Shown: positions 6,636 to 14,312 of the stretch, piece by piece
Position numbering within the stretch: position 1 is the first letter of the stretch
Layout: each line of letters begins with the position of its first letter
Assembly: GCA_964496705.1 (NCBI GenBank)
Contig: CAZCBJ010000025.1
Location: 1-26,540, forward strand
DNA length: 26,540 nucleotides
Source: CAZCBJ01 sp964496705
Lineage (GTDB): Bacteria; Chloroflexota; Anaerolineae; Anaerolineales; Anaerolineaceae
Direction of reading: 5' to 3'
Position numbers and translations under genes: made by a program
The notes under the pieces: model-generated
Database searches by the model: none
What the model saw: only the letters and a program-made list of their open reading frames with translations
Told to the model about the DNA's origin: nothing

Positions 6636-7532
6636 ATGGAGTATCGAGAGTATTACAAGGTGCTGGGTGTTGATTCGAAAGCGAGTCCTGAACAAATCAA
6701 GCGTGCATACCGCCAACTGGCAAAAAAATACCACCCCGATTTACATCCGGGTGATAAAGCAGCAGAAGAAAAATTCAAAGAACTTAACGAAGCGTATGAG
6801 GTTCTAAGCGATCCAGAGAAGCGGGCGCGCTACGATCAACTCGGCGACCAATACGTCCACTGGCAGCAGGGTGGCGGGATGGGTAATTTTAGCGATTGGT
6901 TCAGGCAGTCCGGCAGCAGCAACAGTTACCGCGTTGAAGTGGGCGACTTCTTTAACGGCGGCTTTTCAGATTTCTTCAACATGCTTTTCGGGCAAATGGG
7001 CTACCATGACCCGTCCGGCCGCCGGCGGACAACCCGCACCCCGGCTTCTGCCCGCCCGCTGGAACAACCCATCACGATCACATTCCAGGAAGCGTTTCAG
7101 GGAGTGACGCGCACCCTGATGGTTGGCGGTCGCCGCCTGGAGGTGAAAATTCCCGCCGGCGCAGCCAGCGGGACCAAGGTGCGCATGAAAGCCGCCGGTC
7201 CCAACCAGCAGGATATCTTCCTGGTAATCAACGTGGCGCCCGACCCGCGCTTTGAACGCAAGGGGGACGACCTTTACACCCGCCTGCCCATCGACCTGTA
7301 CACGGCTGTGCTGGGCGGTCAGGTCACCGCGCCCACCCCGGCAGGCAACGTCCTGCTGACCATCCCGGCCGGCACCCAACCCGGTCAGCATATTCGCCTG
7401 ACGGGAAGGGGCATGCCCCGCCTTCGTCAGCCGGGGAGCTTTGGCGATCTGTTCGCTGAAATAGCGGTACAATTACCGCGTAATCTGTCACCACAGCAGC
7501 GCGAACTTTTTGAGAAGCTGAAAACAATTTAA
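6636..7532 (+). CDS. J-domain co-chaperone, CbpA/DnaJ type II (no zinc finger)
   Basis: A 298-residue DnaJ-family protein that stimulates DnaK ATPase activity and delivers substrates. The J domain occupies residues 4-70, with the diagnostic H33-P34-D35 and 'YEVLSDPEKRARYDQLG' at its end. A Gly/Phe-containing linker (about 75-125) follows, then two beta-rich C-terminal substrate-binding domains ('ITITFQEAFQGVTRTL', 'GGQVTAPTPAG', 'IPAGTQPGQHIRLTGRGMP'). The four CxxCxGxG zinc repeats of true DnaJ are absent, which makes this a CbpA-like class B protein. The start at 6636 gives the standard 'MEYREYYKVLGV' N-terminus; an in-frame upstream ATG would add 31 unrelated residues covering the promoter. 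dnaK and grpE are not in the window. Confidence 0.93.
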   Translation: MEYREYYKVLGVDSKASPEQIKRAYRQLAKKYHPDLHPGDKAAEEKFKELNEAYEVLSDPEKRARYDQLGDQYVHWQQGGGMGNFSDWFRQSGSSNSYRVEVGDFFNGGFSDFFNMLFGQMGYHDPSGRRRTTRTPASARPLEQPITITFQEAFQGVTRTLMVGGRRLEVKIPAGAASGTKVRMKAAGPNQQDIFLVINVAPDPRFERKGDDLYTRLPIDLYTAVLGGQVTAPTPAGNVLLTIPAGTQPGQHIRLTGRGMPRLRQPGSFGDLFAEIAVQLPRNLSPQQRELFEKLKTI

Positions 7533-7536
7533 TTTC

Positions 7537-7564
7537 GCCCGCGGACTCAACAGAGTCGTCGGGC
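7537..7564 (+). terminator. Imperfect hairpin between the dnaJ-like and htrA-like genes
   Basis: Arms GCCCG-GACTC and GAGTC-CGGGC are separated by a 2x2 internal loop and a 4-nt AACA loop. Only AACTTTTA follows. It is probably a weak terminator or mRNA-processing hairpin that partly uncouples the two genes. Confidence 0.45.
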
Positions 7565-7585
7565 AACTTTTATCGGAAGGTACAA

Positions 7586-8788
7586 ATGAAAAAGAAGCTG
7601 ACCCTGATCGCATTGGCTGTATTGATGGTGACCATGCTGGCATGCGGAACCATCCCCACCAACCTGATCCCAGAAATCACCGTCATGCCAGAGTTTTTCG
7701 CCACCGCGACGCCAGCTCCGCTCAACCCGGCACCCCCCGCGCCAGCCCCGGCGCAGCCTGCCGCGACGCGAGTGGTCAATTCGCTCGAGCTGCTCGCCGG
7801 ACAGGACTTGCTGGTCGAGCTGTACAAAACCGTCAGTCCGGGCGTGGTGTCCATCCAGATCCTCAGCCAACTGGGCGGCGGCCTGGGCTCGGGCTTTGTT
7901 TACGACAAACTCGGTCACATCGTGACCAATTATCACGTCGTGGAAGGCGCCGAAGACCTGGAGGTTGATTTTCCCTCCGGGCTGAAGGTGCGCGGCAAAG
8001 TCATCGGCGAAGACCTCGACTCTGATTTGGCGGTGATCAAGGTGGATGTCCCTGCCGACCAACTCACCCCGCTTCCGCTGGGCGACTCCGACCAACTGCA
8101 GGTCGGCCAGATGGTCATCGCCATTGGCAATCCCTTCGGTCTGAGCAGCACAATGACGCTGGGAATTGTCTCAGCCAAGGGGCGCAATTTGCAATCCATT
8201 CGCACCACCACCGAAGGACGCAGCTTCTCGGCGGGAGACGTGATCCAGACCGACGCGTCCATCAACCCTGGCAACTCAGGGGGACCGCTGTTGAACCTGA
8301 ACGGCGAGGTGGTGGGGGTCAACCGCGCCATTCGCACCACCGGTCAGACGGCTACCGGCGAACCGGTGAACAGCGGGATTGGCTTCGCGGTGTCGGTGAA
8401 CATCGCCAAGCGCGTGGTGCCGGTGCTGATTGAGAAAGGCAAATATGATTATCCCTACCTGGGCATTTCCGCCATTGACGAAGTCAGCCTGTTGATGCAG
8501 GAAGCGCTGGGACTGCCGCAGTCCATCGGCGCATATCTGGTGGAAGTCACCAGCGGCGGACCGGCAGCCAGGGCAGGCTTGAGAGCCGGCACCCAGCAGA
8601 CATCCATCCCCGGCCTGTTGGGGGGCGGCGATTTGATCATCGCCATTGACGGCCACCCGGTGCGCGTGTATGCTGACTTGATCAGCTTCCTGATGACCCA
8701 AAAGAATCCGGGGGACCAGGCAGTTTTGACCATCCTGCGCGATGGCAAACAACAGGAGGTGAGCGTAACGCTTGATAAACGTCCGTAG
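7586..8788 (+). CDS. HtrA/DegP-like serine protease with PDZ domain, probable lipoprotein
   Basis: A 400-residue S1C-family protease that would degrade or refold damaged proteins outside the cytoplasmic membrane. It starts with MKKK plus a hydrophobic segment ending 'TMLAC' (Cys20), a plausible lipobox, then a Pro/Ala-rich spacer (about 40-62). The trypsin fold carries H117 ('VTNYHVVEGAEDL'), D147 ('DLDSDLAVIKVD') and S231 ('NPGNSGGPLLN'). One C-terminal PDZ domain (about 290-395) contains 'GGPAARAGLRAGT' and 'GDLIIAIDG'. The ATG follows GGAAGG. It lies 53 bp after the J-protein gene on the same strand. Assignment to a specific Deg paralogue is not possible from sequence alone. Confidence 0.93.
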   Translation: MKKKLTLIALAVLMVTMLACGTIPTNLIPEITVMPEFFATATPAPLNPAPPAPAPAQPAATRVVNSLELLAGQDLLVELYKTVSPGVVSIQILSQLGGGLGSGFVYDKLGHIVTNYHVVEGAEDLEVDFPSGLKVRGKVIGEDLDSDLAVIKVDVPADQLTPLPLGDSDQLQVGQMVIAIGNPFGLSSTMTLGIVSAKGRNLQSIRTTTEGRSFSAGDVIQTDASINPGNSGGPLLNLNGEVVGVNRAIRTTGQTATGEPVNSGIGFAVSVNIAKRVVPVLIEKGKYDYPYLGISAIDEVSLLMQEALGLPQSIGAYLVEVTSGGPAARAGLRAGTQQTSIPGLLGGGDLIIAIDGHPVRVYADLISFLMTQKNPGDQAVLTILRDGKQQEVSVTLDKRP

Positions 8789-8845
8789 CGGTTGAACGGC
8801 AAGCCAGAGTTTTGCCTGTCACTTCAAATTCACAAGGAGGTTGCG

Positions 8846-9949
8846 ATGTTTTCAGAAAGAGACTTGCGGGAATTGCTGGATTTATCTCCATCGGCTCATG
8901 TCCTGAGTCTGTATCTCAACACCAATCCATCCGAAGTAAGCCCAGACGCTTACCGTCTGCGCTTGCGCAACATGTTGAAGGAGGTCAATCTTCCGCAAGA
9001 CGTTGAGGCGGTGGAACGCTATTTTTCCACTCAGTACGATTGGTCCGGGCGCGGGGTGGTGGTGTTTTCCTGCTCAGCGGCGGATTTCTTCCGGGCATAT
9101 CCATTGGAGTTACCCGTACGCAACCTGATTCAAGTAAGCAATCGGCCGGCGGTCAAACCTTTGATGGATATCCTGGATAGTTACGGCGGATATGGGGTGG
9201 TGCTGGTGGACAAACAGGGCGCCCGCGTGTTCAGTTTTCACCTGGGTGAGCTGCGCGAACAGGAAGGAATCGTCGGTGAATCGGTCAAACGCACCAAACG
9301 CGGCGGCGCTTCCAGCATGCCGGGCAGAAGGGGTGGGATTGCCGGGCGCACGCAGCACGAAGAAGAAACCATCGACCGCAACATGAAGGATGCCATGGAT
9401 TTCAGTGTGCGCTTTTTCGAAGAGAATCGCGTGCGGCGCATCCTGATTGGCGGGACGGATGAGAATGTGAAAAGCTTTAGAAATCTGCTGCCCAAAGCCT
9501 GGCAAAGCCTGGTGGTGGGCAGTTTTGCCATGAGCATGACCGCCAGTCACGCCGAGGTGCTGGCGCGCGCACTGCATGTCGGACATGAGTCCGACCAACA
9601 GCGGGAGAAGCGCCTGGTGAACGACCTGATCACCCAGTCCGCCAAGGGACACGGCGCGGTGGTGGGTCTGGGCGCAACGCTGGAAGCGGTCAACACAGAC
9701 CGCGTTCAAACGCTGGTGGTGCTGGAGGGGTTCCGCTCCGGCGGCGAGCAATGCACCGCCTGCGGCTATTTGACCACCATAGACCTGGGCAAATGCCCGA
9801 CTTGCGGATCCGCGATGACCTCTGCCGGGGTGGACGTGGTCGACCTTTCGGTCAACAAGGTGATGCGCCACGGCGGCAGTGTGGACATCATCCACGCCAG
9901 CCCCGAATTTGAGAAGGCTGGACGCATGGGCGCGCTGCTGCGCTATTGA
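8846..9949 (+). CDS. Bacterial eRF1-like protein (baeRF family 10-like)
   Basis: A 367-residue protein resembling the bacterial archaeo-eukaryotic release factor families (Vms1/eRF1 superfamily), probably family 10. The N-terminal part (1-130) has the 'VLSLYLNTNP' opening typical of the group. The middle (130-245) contains a Gly/Arg loop ('KRGGASSMPGRRGG', 151-164) at the place of the eRF1 GGQ loop. The C-terminal part (245-367) is an L7Ae-like domain with an inserted zinc ribbon, C303-x2-C306 and C317-x2-C320. Such proteins are thought to release or rescue peptidyl-tRNA on stalled ribosomes, but no GGQ is present, so catalysis is uncertain. The start at 8846 has an ideal AAGGAGG site 5 nt upstream. 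It lies 57 bp after the protease gene. Confidence 0.75.
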   Translation: MFSERDLRELLDLSPSAHVLSLYLNTNPSEVSPDAYRLRLRNMLKEVNLPQDVEAVERYFSTQYDWSGRGVVVFSCSAADFFRAYPLELPVRNLIQVSNRPAVKPLMDILDSYGGYGVVLVDKQGARVFSFHLGELREQEGIVGESVKRTKRGGASSMPGRRGGIAGRTQHEEETIDRNMKDAMDFSVRFFEENRVRRILIGGTDENVKSFRNLLPKAWQSLVVGSFAMSMTASHAEVLARALHVGHESDQQREKRLVNDLITQSAKGHGAVVGLGATLEAVNTDRVQTLVVLEGFRSGGEQCTACGYLTTIDLGKCPTCGSAMTSAGVDVVDLSVNKVMRHGGSVDIIHASPEFEKAGRMGALLRY

Positions 9950-9972
9950 GCGCAACGCTTATCATAAAAAAG

Positions 9973-9994
9973 CGGGCGGCCAGTCGGCCGCCCG
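9973..9994. terminator. Bidirectional terminator between convergent genes
   Basis: A perfect 9-bp GC stem (9973-9981 with 9986-9994) has the loop AGTC. The minus strand continues with TTTTTTAT after one C, and the plus strand with TTTGATT. It serves the baeRF gene (+) and the ECF operon (-). Confidence 0.85.
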
Positions 9995-10004
9995 TTTGAT
10001 TGTG

Positions 10005-10877
10005 CTAGCTGCCCAGCATGCGCAGGGCCCAATCCGCCACCCAGAACTTGCCAAAGCCGAACATGGACAGGCTGATGGAAACCAGCAGCATGGAAACCCC
10101 AACGGCTATCAAGATGCGATCGCGTCGGCGGTACTGCAACTGCTGCAGCCAGGTGCGCGGACCCACCCCAAAAGCGCGCAGGTCCATCGCGTCGATGATG
10201 TCCTCGCTGCCGGCGATGGCATGGATGGTGACCGGCACCACCAACGGCGCCAGCTTGCGCACTTGATTCAGGATGCCGCCGCTCAGTTTTTCCACCTCAT
10301 ACCCTCGGGCGCGCTGCGCGTCCATCGTCAGGGAGAAATCTCGCCCGAAAGTGGGGATAAAGCGCATGGTCAGATCCATCGCATAGGCGATCTTGTCCGG
10401 CAGACCCAGCCCGCGGAAGGTCACCCCATACAGCGAAGGGTCCAGCGAGTAAGGGATCAGGATGGTCATGCTGGCCAGGCTGAACACACGCACCAGCATG
10501 CTGAGCGCATAAAAGGTCTTTTCCAGGGTGATGCGCAGCAGCGGCGTCCAGCCCAGGATTTGAAAGGGCGCCTGCCAGCGGGTGATCTCATGCTCCACGG
10601 TGTACAGCTCAATCCCGCCGCGACCGGTGAAAAAGGTGAGCACCGAGAAGAAGATCACAAAGCCGCCGATGAACAGCCAGGCGCGCGCCATTTCGCGCCA
10701 GCGGATGCCCGAGGTGAAGACCACGAACAGAGCCACTGCCAGCAGAACGCCGAGGTAGCGCAGGTCCCAGAAAAAGATGGTGCAGGCGATAAAACAGGCA
10801 TAGAAAATCAACCAGGCTCGCGGATCAAAGGACTGGATGAAGGATTCTCGCTTGCGGTATCGCCAGGTGACCAGCAT
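10005..10877 (-). CDS. ecfT: ECF transporter T component (EcfT)
   Basis: A 290-residue integral membrane protein that couples the ATPases to the substrate-binding S subunit. Hydrophobic segments lie at about 22-55, 66-84, 120-142 and 255-276. The cytoplasmic coupling helices carry the family's two Ala-Arg-Gly-type motifs, 'AQRARG' (187-192) and 'MDLRAFG' (231-237), which dock on the ATPase grooves. It is the last gene of the cluster, 28 bp after the S component, and ends at a strong terminator. The ATG at 10877 lacks a clear Shine-Dalgarno, so coupling to the upstream gene or another start is possible. Confidence 0.92.
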   Translation of the reverse strand: MLVTWRYRKRESFIQSFDPRAWLIFYACFIACTIFFWDLRYLGVLLAVALFVVFTSGIRWREMARAWLFIGGFVIFFSVLTFFTGRGGIELYTVEHEITRWQAPFQILGWTPLLRITLEKTFYALSMLVRVFSLASMTILIPYSLDPSLYGVTFRGLGLPDKIAYAMDLTMRFIPTFGRDFSLTMDAQRARGYEVEKLSGGILNQVRKLAPLVVPVTIHAIAGSEDIIDAMDLRAFGVGPRTWLQQLQYRRRDRILIAVGVSMLLVSISLSMFGFGKFWVADWALRMLGS

Positions 10878-10905
10878 GCGTGCAGGTTCCCGAAAAGGTC
10901 AGCGC

Positions 10906-11838
10906 TCAGCGCCCGGTCTGGCGCTGCACGGCTGCATAAGCCACCACCAGGATGGGCACCAGGATGGCCGCGAAGATCAGGTTCGGCCCGGCTGCCGGGA
11001 GGAACTCGCCCACCAGCGCCACCGCAGGGGGATAACCGTTGATCCAGATGTCCGAAACGGCGGCGAAGCCGATGCCGATCAGGTTGCCCAGCATACTCCA
11101 CAACACCGCTGCGGCCACGTCGATGTTCTTGCCGAAAACGAATCGCACGATCAACACCAGCACCAGACCAATCACCACCGACAGACCGGCGAAGAGCGTG
11201 ATGGGCTGGTCGCCAAAGACATCCTCGGGCGGGTTGAAGTACATCATGTTGGGGATGTTTTTGTTCAGGAAATAGATCAGCGTGACGAGGACGGCCAGGG
11301 CGGCTGAGATGATCAACACGGTGTCCATGCTCTTCTTCTTGTCCTTGAACAGGAAGACCATGCCGGCTACCATGCCCACCAGACCGTTGCCCACACTCCA
11401 CTGCGGCGATAGGCCAAAACCGGTCAGCGCATCACCGAACATGTTGCCCACCGCGCCGGTGAAGAAGCCCACCACCGGGCCAAAAGTGAAACCGAAAAAC
11501 ATTGGGATGGAAATGGCAGGGCGCAGCGCCACCTGGCTGACCGATGGCACGACGAACACGCTGCCGTTGAACAGGTAGGAGAAGATGGCGTACAGCGCGG
11601 CGCCGATGGCCATATAAACCACCTGGCGGGTGCCCACCGTCCACATGGGGTTCTCACGGGTGAGGTAATAGACCACAAAGACGATCGCCAGACCGATCAC
11701 CACAAACACAAAGCGCAGCAATGCGGTTTGGTCGAGCTGCAGGGACGGATTGATCATTGGACCAATCCAAGCCACCAGCAGAAAGACCAACAACACGGCT
11801 GCCAGTGCCAGCACCACAGATAACAACTTGTTTTTCAT
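10906..11838 (-). CDS. ECF transporter S component (substrate unknown)
   Basis: A 310-residue, mostly hydrophobic protein with about eight possible membrane segments. The core 'QVALRPAISIPMFFGFTFGPVVGFFTGAVG' style region (about 102-131), followed by 'GNMFGDALTG' and 'WSVGNGLVGMVAGM', is typical of ECF S components. The protein is longer than the usual 180-200 residues: two extra N-terminal segments (4-27 and 40-60) precede the core, and an additional pair lies near the C-terminus. The substrate cannot be read from sequence. Context with a SAM-cleaving enzyme suggests a nucleoside- or methionine-related compound, which is inference only. The start at 11838 is chosen for its AGGAGG site 6 nt upstream. 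The next in-frame ATG upstream (11853) overlaps the ATPase stop. Confidence 0.85.
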   Translation of the reverse strand: MKNKLLSVVLALAAVLLVFLLVAWIGPMINPSLQLDQTALLRFVFVVIGLAIVFVVYYLTRENPMWTVGTRQVVYMAIGAALYAIFSYLFNGSVFVVPSVSQVALRPAISIPMFFGFTFGPVVGFFTGAVGNMFGDALTGFGLSPQWSVGNGLVGMVAGMVFLFKDKKKSMDTVLIISAALAVLVTLIYFLNKNIPNMMYFNPPEDVFGDQPITLFAGLSVVIGLVLVLIVRFVFGKNIDVAAAVLWSMLGNLIGIGFAAVSDIWINGYPPAVALVGEFLPAAGPNLIFAAILVPILVVAYAAVQRQTGR

Positions 11839-11849
11839 TTGACTCCTCC

Positions 11850-13475
11850 TCAAGGTGATGAAAAATGGGCGAGCGCCTCGGCTCGCATGAATCGCTGCGT
11901 GCGCGGGAAATGCTCCAGATTGGCTTTAAGCAGTGAGGTGGGCACCAGGCGGTTGGCTGAGAGGCGCTCAAAATCGGCCAGCACCTCAGCCGGCCTGCCG
12001 TCTGCCACCAGCCTGCCCTGATTGACCAGCAGCACCCGCGTGGCGAAAATGACCGCTATATCAATATCATGGGTGATGAAGAAGATGGACTCGAAACCGG
12101 GAAGGGTGACTATCGACTGCATGAAATTCATGTAGTTGCGGTAATCCTGCCCGGCGGTTGGCTCATCCATGACCAGAATACGGGAGCGCATCGCCAGGAT
12201 GGCGGCGATGCTGACCCGCTTTTGCTGCCCGAAAGAGAGGGCCAACGGGGGTTCTTTTTCGTAACCAGCCAAATTGACTATCGTGATCGCCTCCTGCACC
12301 TCCTTCTGGATGTCATCCGGTTTGTGCTTCAGGTTCTGGGGACCAAAAGCCAGTTCCTCGTACACTGTCGGAGCAAACAGCATATGGCTGGGGCTTTGAA
12401 ACACATACCCCAGCGTCCTGGCAATTTCCGCCACGCTCAACTGGCGTGTATCATGCCCCTCAATCAGCACCCGCCCGGATTTGGGTTTCAGCAGACCGAT
12501 GGCGTGCTTGACCAGGGTGGTCTTGCCAGCGCCGTTGGGGCCCAGCACGGCGATGATCTCGCCGCGGCGGACGGTAAGATTGATGCCCTGCAGCACGGTC
12601 TGCCCGCTTTCATAACCGAACATCACATCCTCAAACTGCACCAGCGGCTCATCTTTTGGATGCGCGTGCGCCGAAGGCAGCGGCTGCAAAGGCGGCGGCG
12701 GGAGATGCGCTCTGGCGCGCTGCATCACCGCCGGAGCGGGCAGCTTGACTTCGCGATAATCCACCACTTCGGCCAGCCCATCCAGGTCGCCCAGATAGCG
12801 CACCTCGCCGTCTTGCATGAACAGAACACGGTCGGGGCGGTATTGGAGCACATCTTCCACCCGGTGTTCGATCATCAGCACCGCCATGCCCTCATCGGCC
12901 AGTTTACGCACCAGGCTGAGCGTCTCATGCGCGCTGGCGGGGTCCAGGCTGGCCAGCGGCTCATCGAGCAGCAGGATGCGCGGATGCATGGCCAATACGC
13001 CAGCCAGGGCGAGCTTCTGTTTTTCGCCGCCCGACAGACTGAAGGTATCGCGGCTGGCAAGCTGCTCAATCCCCAGATAGCGCATCGCCTCGCGCGCCGC
13101 CTGGAGAATCTCATCCCGCGACCAGCCCAAATTCTCCAATCCAAAAGCCACTTCATTCAACACTTTCGAGCCGAGAATCTGGCGCTCGGGGTCCTGCAGC
13201 ACCGTGCCGACCATTTGTGAGATGCGCGAGAGGGGTTGGTTGACCATCGGCTGACCGCTGTAAAGGATCTGCCCGCTCAACTCGCCCTTATAACTGCGCG
13301 GAATGAGGCCGTTGATGCAGCGCGCCAGGGTGGTCTTGCCACAGCCGCTGGCGCCAGCAACCAACAAGATTTCACCCGCCTCCAGGTGCAGGGACACATC
13401 GCGAATCGCGGGTTCGCTGCGCCGCTGGTAGCGGAAAGTCAAATTCCGGATCTCGAGCGGGGGTTCAGCAGACAT
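11850..13475 (-). CDS. Fused ECF transporter ATPase (EcfA1-EcfA2)
   Basis: A 541-residue protein containing both ABC ATPase subunits of an energy-coupling-factor importer in one chain. Domain 1 has Walker A 'GASGCGKTT' (41-49), Q94, signature 'LSGGE' (147-151), Walker B 'LLLDEP' (168-173) and switch H204. A Pro/Ala/His linker (about 247-277) leads to domain 2, with Walker A 'GPNGAGKTT' (312-320), Q360, signature 'LSFGQ' (413-417), Walker B 'VMDEP' (435-439) and H469. All catalytic positions are present in both, although the second signature is the variant LSFGQ rather than LSGGQ. Its stop lies 11 bp before the S-component start. A perfect TATAAT sits just upstream. Confidence 0.94.
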   Translation of the reverse strand: MSAEPPLEIRNLTFRYQRRSEPAIRDVSLHLEAGEILLVAGASGCGKTTLARCINGLIPRSYKGELSGQILYSGQPMVNQPLSRISQMVGTVLQDPERQILGSKVLNEVAFGLENLGWSRDEILQAAREAMRYLGIEQLASRDTFSLSGGEKQKLALAGVLAMHPRILLLDEPLASLDPASAHETLSLVRKLADEGMAVLMIEHRVEDVLQYRPDRVLFMQDGEVRYLGDLDGLAEVVDYREVKLPAPAVMQRARAHLPPPPLQPLPSAHAHPKDEPLVQFEDVMFGYESGQTVLQGINLTVRRGEIIAVLGPNGAGKTTLVKHAIGLLKPKSGRVLIEGHDTRQLSVAEIARTLGYVFQSPSHMLFAPTVYEELAFGPQNLKHKPDDIQKEVQEAITIVNLAGYEKEPPLALSFGQQKRVSIAAILAMRSRILVMDEPTAGQDYRNYMNFMQSIVTLPGFESIFFITHDIDIAVIFATRVLLVNQGRLVADGRPAEVLADFERLSANRLVPTSLLKANLEHFPRTQRFMRAEALAHFSSP

Positions 13476-13497
13476 AATGGTCTGGACAATCCGCTTT

Positions 13498-13503
13498 ATT
13501 ATA
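13498..13503 (-). promoter_or_regulatory. Possible internal -10 element before the ECF genes
   Basis: A perfect TATAAT on the minus strand lies in the 48-bp gap after the DUF62 gene. The -35 is poor (TAACCA at 17 bp). The predicted start near 13491 gives a 15-16-nt leader. It may allow ECF expression independent of the upstream genes. Confidence 0.4.
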
Positions 13504-13523
13504 ACCCCGGAAAAGGTGAGTGG

Positions 13524-14312
13524 TTACAGAAAAAGGATTTCGACCAGCGTGTCGCAGCCAGCTTTCAAACGGCGAGCAGCGCTGCCGTTGACCATACAGA
13601 CGCTCAGGTAACCGGCGCTGTCAAAAAGCGCCACCAGTTCGCCCGGCTTTCCATCACCGTAGGCGCGCACAATGCCGTCAATCTCCTGCCCGGCGATGCA
13701 AATTTTCACCCGCCCATCTGCGGGTAGATGAGCCCGCGTCAGGTTGGTGGCCAGGTTGCCAAACGCATCCGCGTGAATGACCTGACCCGCCCAACCACCC
13801 GAGGTCTTCAGCGGAGCAGGCAGAGCGATGCCCACCGGGTCAGACAGCGGCTCGCCCAGCTCGCTCAGCGGGACTCCGTTGACCAGGTGGGCAGCCACCG
13901 GCGCGAAGATATCCCGCCCGTGAAAAACGTTGCTGACCACCGGCAGCCAGAATTGCGGTTGGGTGAGGTGCACCGCCTCGACCGCGGCGCCGCTCTGCCG
14001 CGCGTCTTCCAGCAGCAATCCCGCCAGGCCGTTATCCGGGCCGACGAAGAAGCTCTCGCCCAGCCTGGCGGCCATCGGACGGCGCCGGGTGCCCACCCCG
14101 GGGTCCACCACCGCCAGGTGCACCGTGCCAGGCGGGAAAAACGCCGCGCAGCGCTGCAGGGTGAGCGCGCCTTCCAGCACGTTCTGCGGCTGGACCAGAT
14201 GGGTGAGATCAGCAATCTGTGCGTCCGGGGCAATCCCCCAGATCACACCTTTCAATACGCCAACATATCCATCCAGCATCCCAAAATCGGTCAAGAGTGT
14301 GATGAGTTTCAA
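13524..14312 (-). CDS. SAM hydroxide adenosyltransferase (DUF62 / SAM hydrolase)
   Basis: A 262-residue member of the DUF62 family, which includes fluorinase and chlorinase. Most bacterial members use water or hydroxide to cleave S-adenosylmethionine to adenosine and methionine. Visible motifs are 'LITLLTDFG' (with Asp9), 'YVGVLKGVIW', 'VVDPGVGTRRRP', 'FVGPDNGL', 'FHGRDIFAPVAAHL' and 'HADAFGNLATNL'. The arrangement fits the hydrolase rather than the halogenases, but this is not decisive. The start is TTG at 14312: it follows GGAGGTG by 5 nt, overlaps the glycosyltransferase stop as TTGA, and gives the standard N-terminus. The nearest upstream ATG would add 47 unrelated residues. Translational coupling is likely. 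Confidence 0.9.
   Translation of the reverse strand: MKLITLLTDFGMLDGYVGVLKGVIWGIAPDAQIADLTHLVQPQNVLEGALTLQRCAAFFPPGTVHLAVVDPGVGTRRRPMAARLGESFFVGPDNGLAGLLLEDARQSGAAVEAVHLTQPQFWLPVVSNVFHGRDIFAPVAAHLVNGVPLSELGEPLSDPVGIALPAPLKTSGGWAGQVIHADAFGNLATNLTRAHLPADGRVKICIAGQEIDGIVRAYGDGKPGELVALFDSAGYLSVCMVNGSAARRLKAGCDTLVEILFL

Noticed and set aside
9110..9955. A 281-codon minus-strand frame.
   Set aside because: It is antisense to the baeRF-like gene, and its start overlaps the opposite stop. Composition is that of a shadow frame.
12069..13220. A 383-codon plus-strand frame.
   Set aside because: It lies wholly opposite the fused ECF ATPase, whose ABC motifs are unmistakable. Its His/Gln-rich composition is typical of an antisense frame in GC-rich DNA.
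13524..14312. Fluorinase or chlorinase assignment for the DUF62 protein.
   Set aside because: The general SAM-hydrolase motifs are present, and nothing specific to the halogenases can be seen. The hydroxide adenosyltransferase is by far the commoner member.
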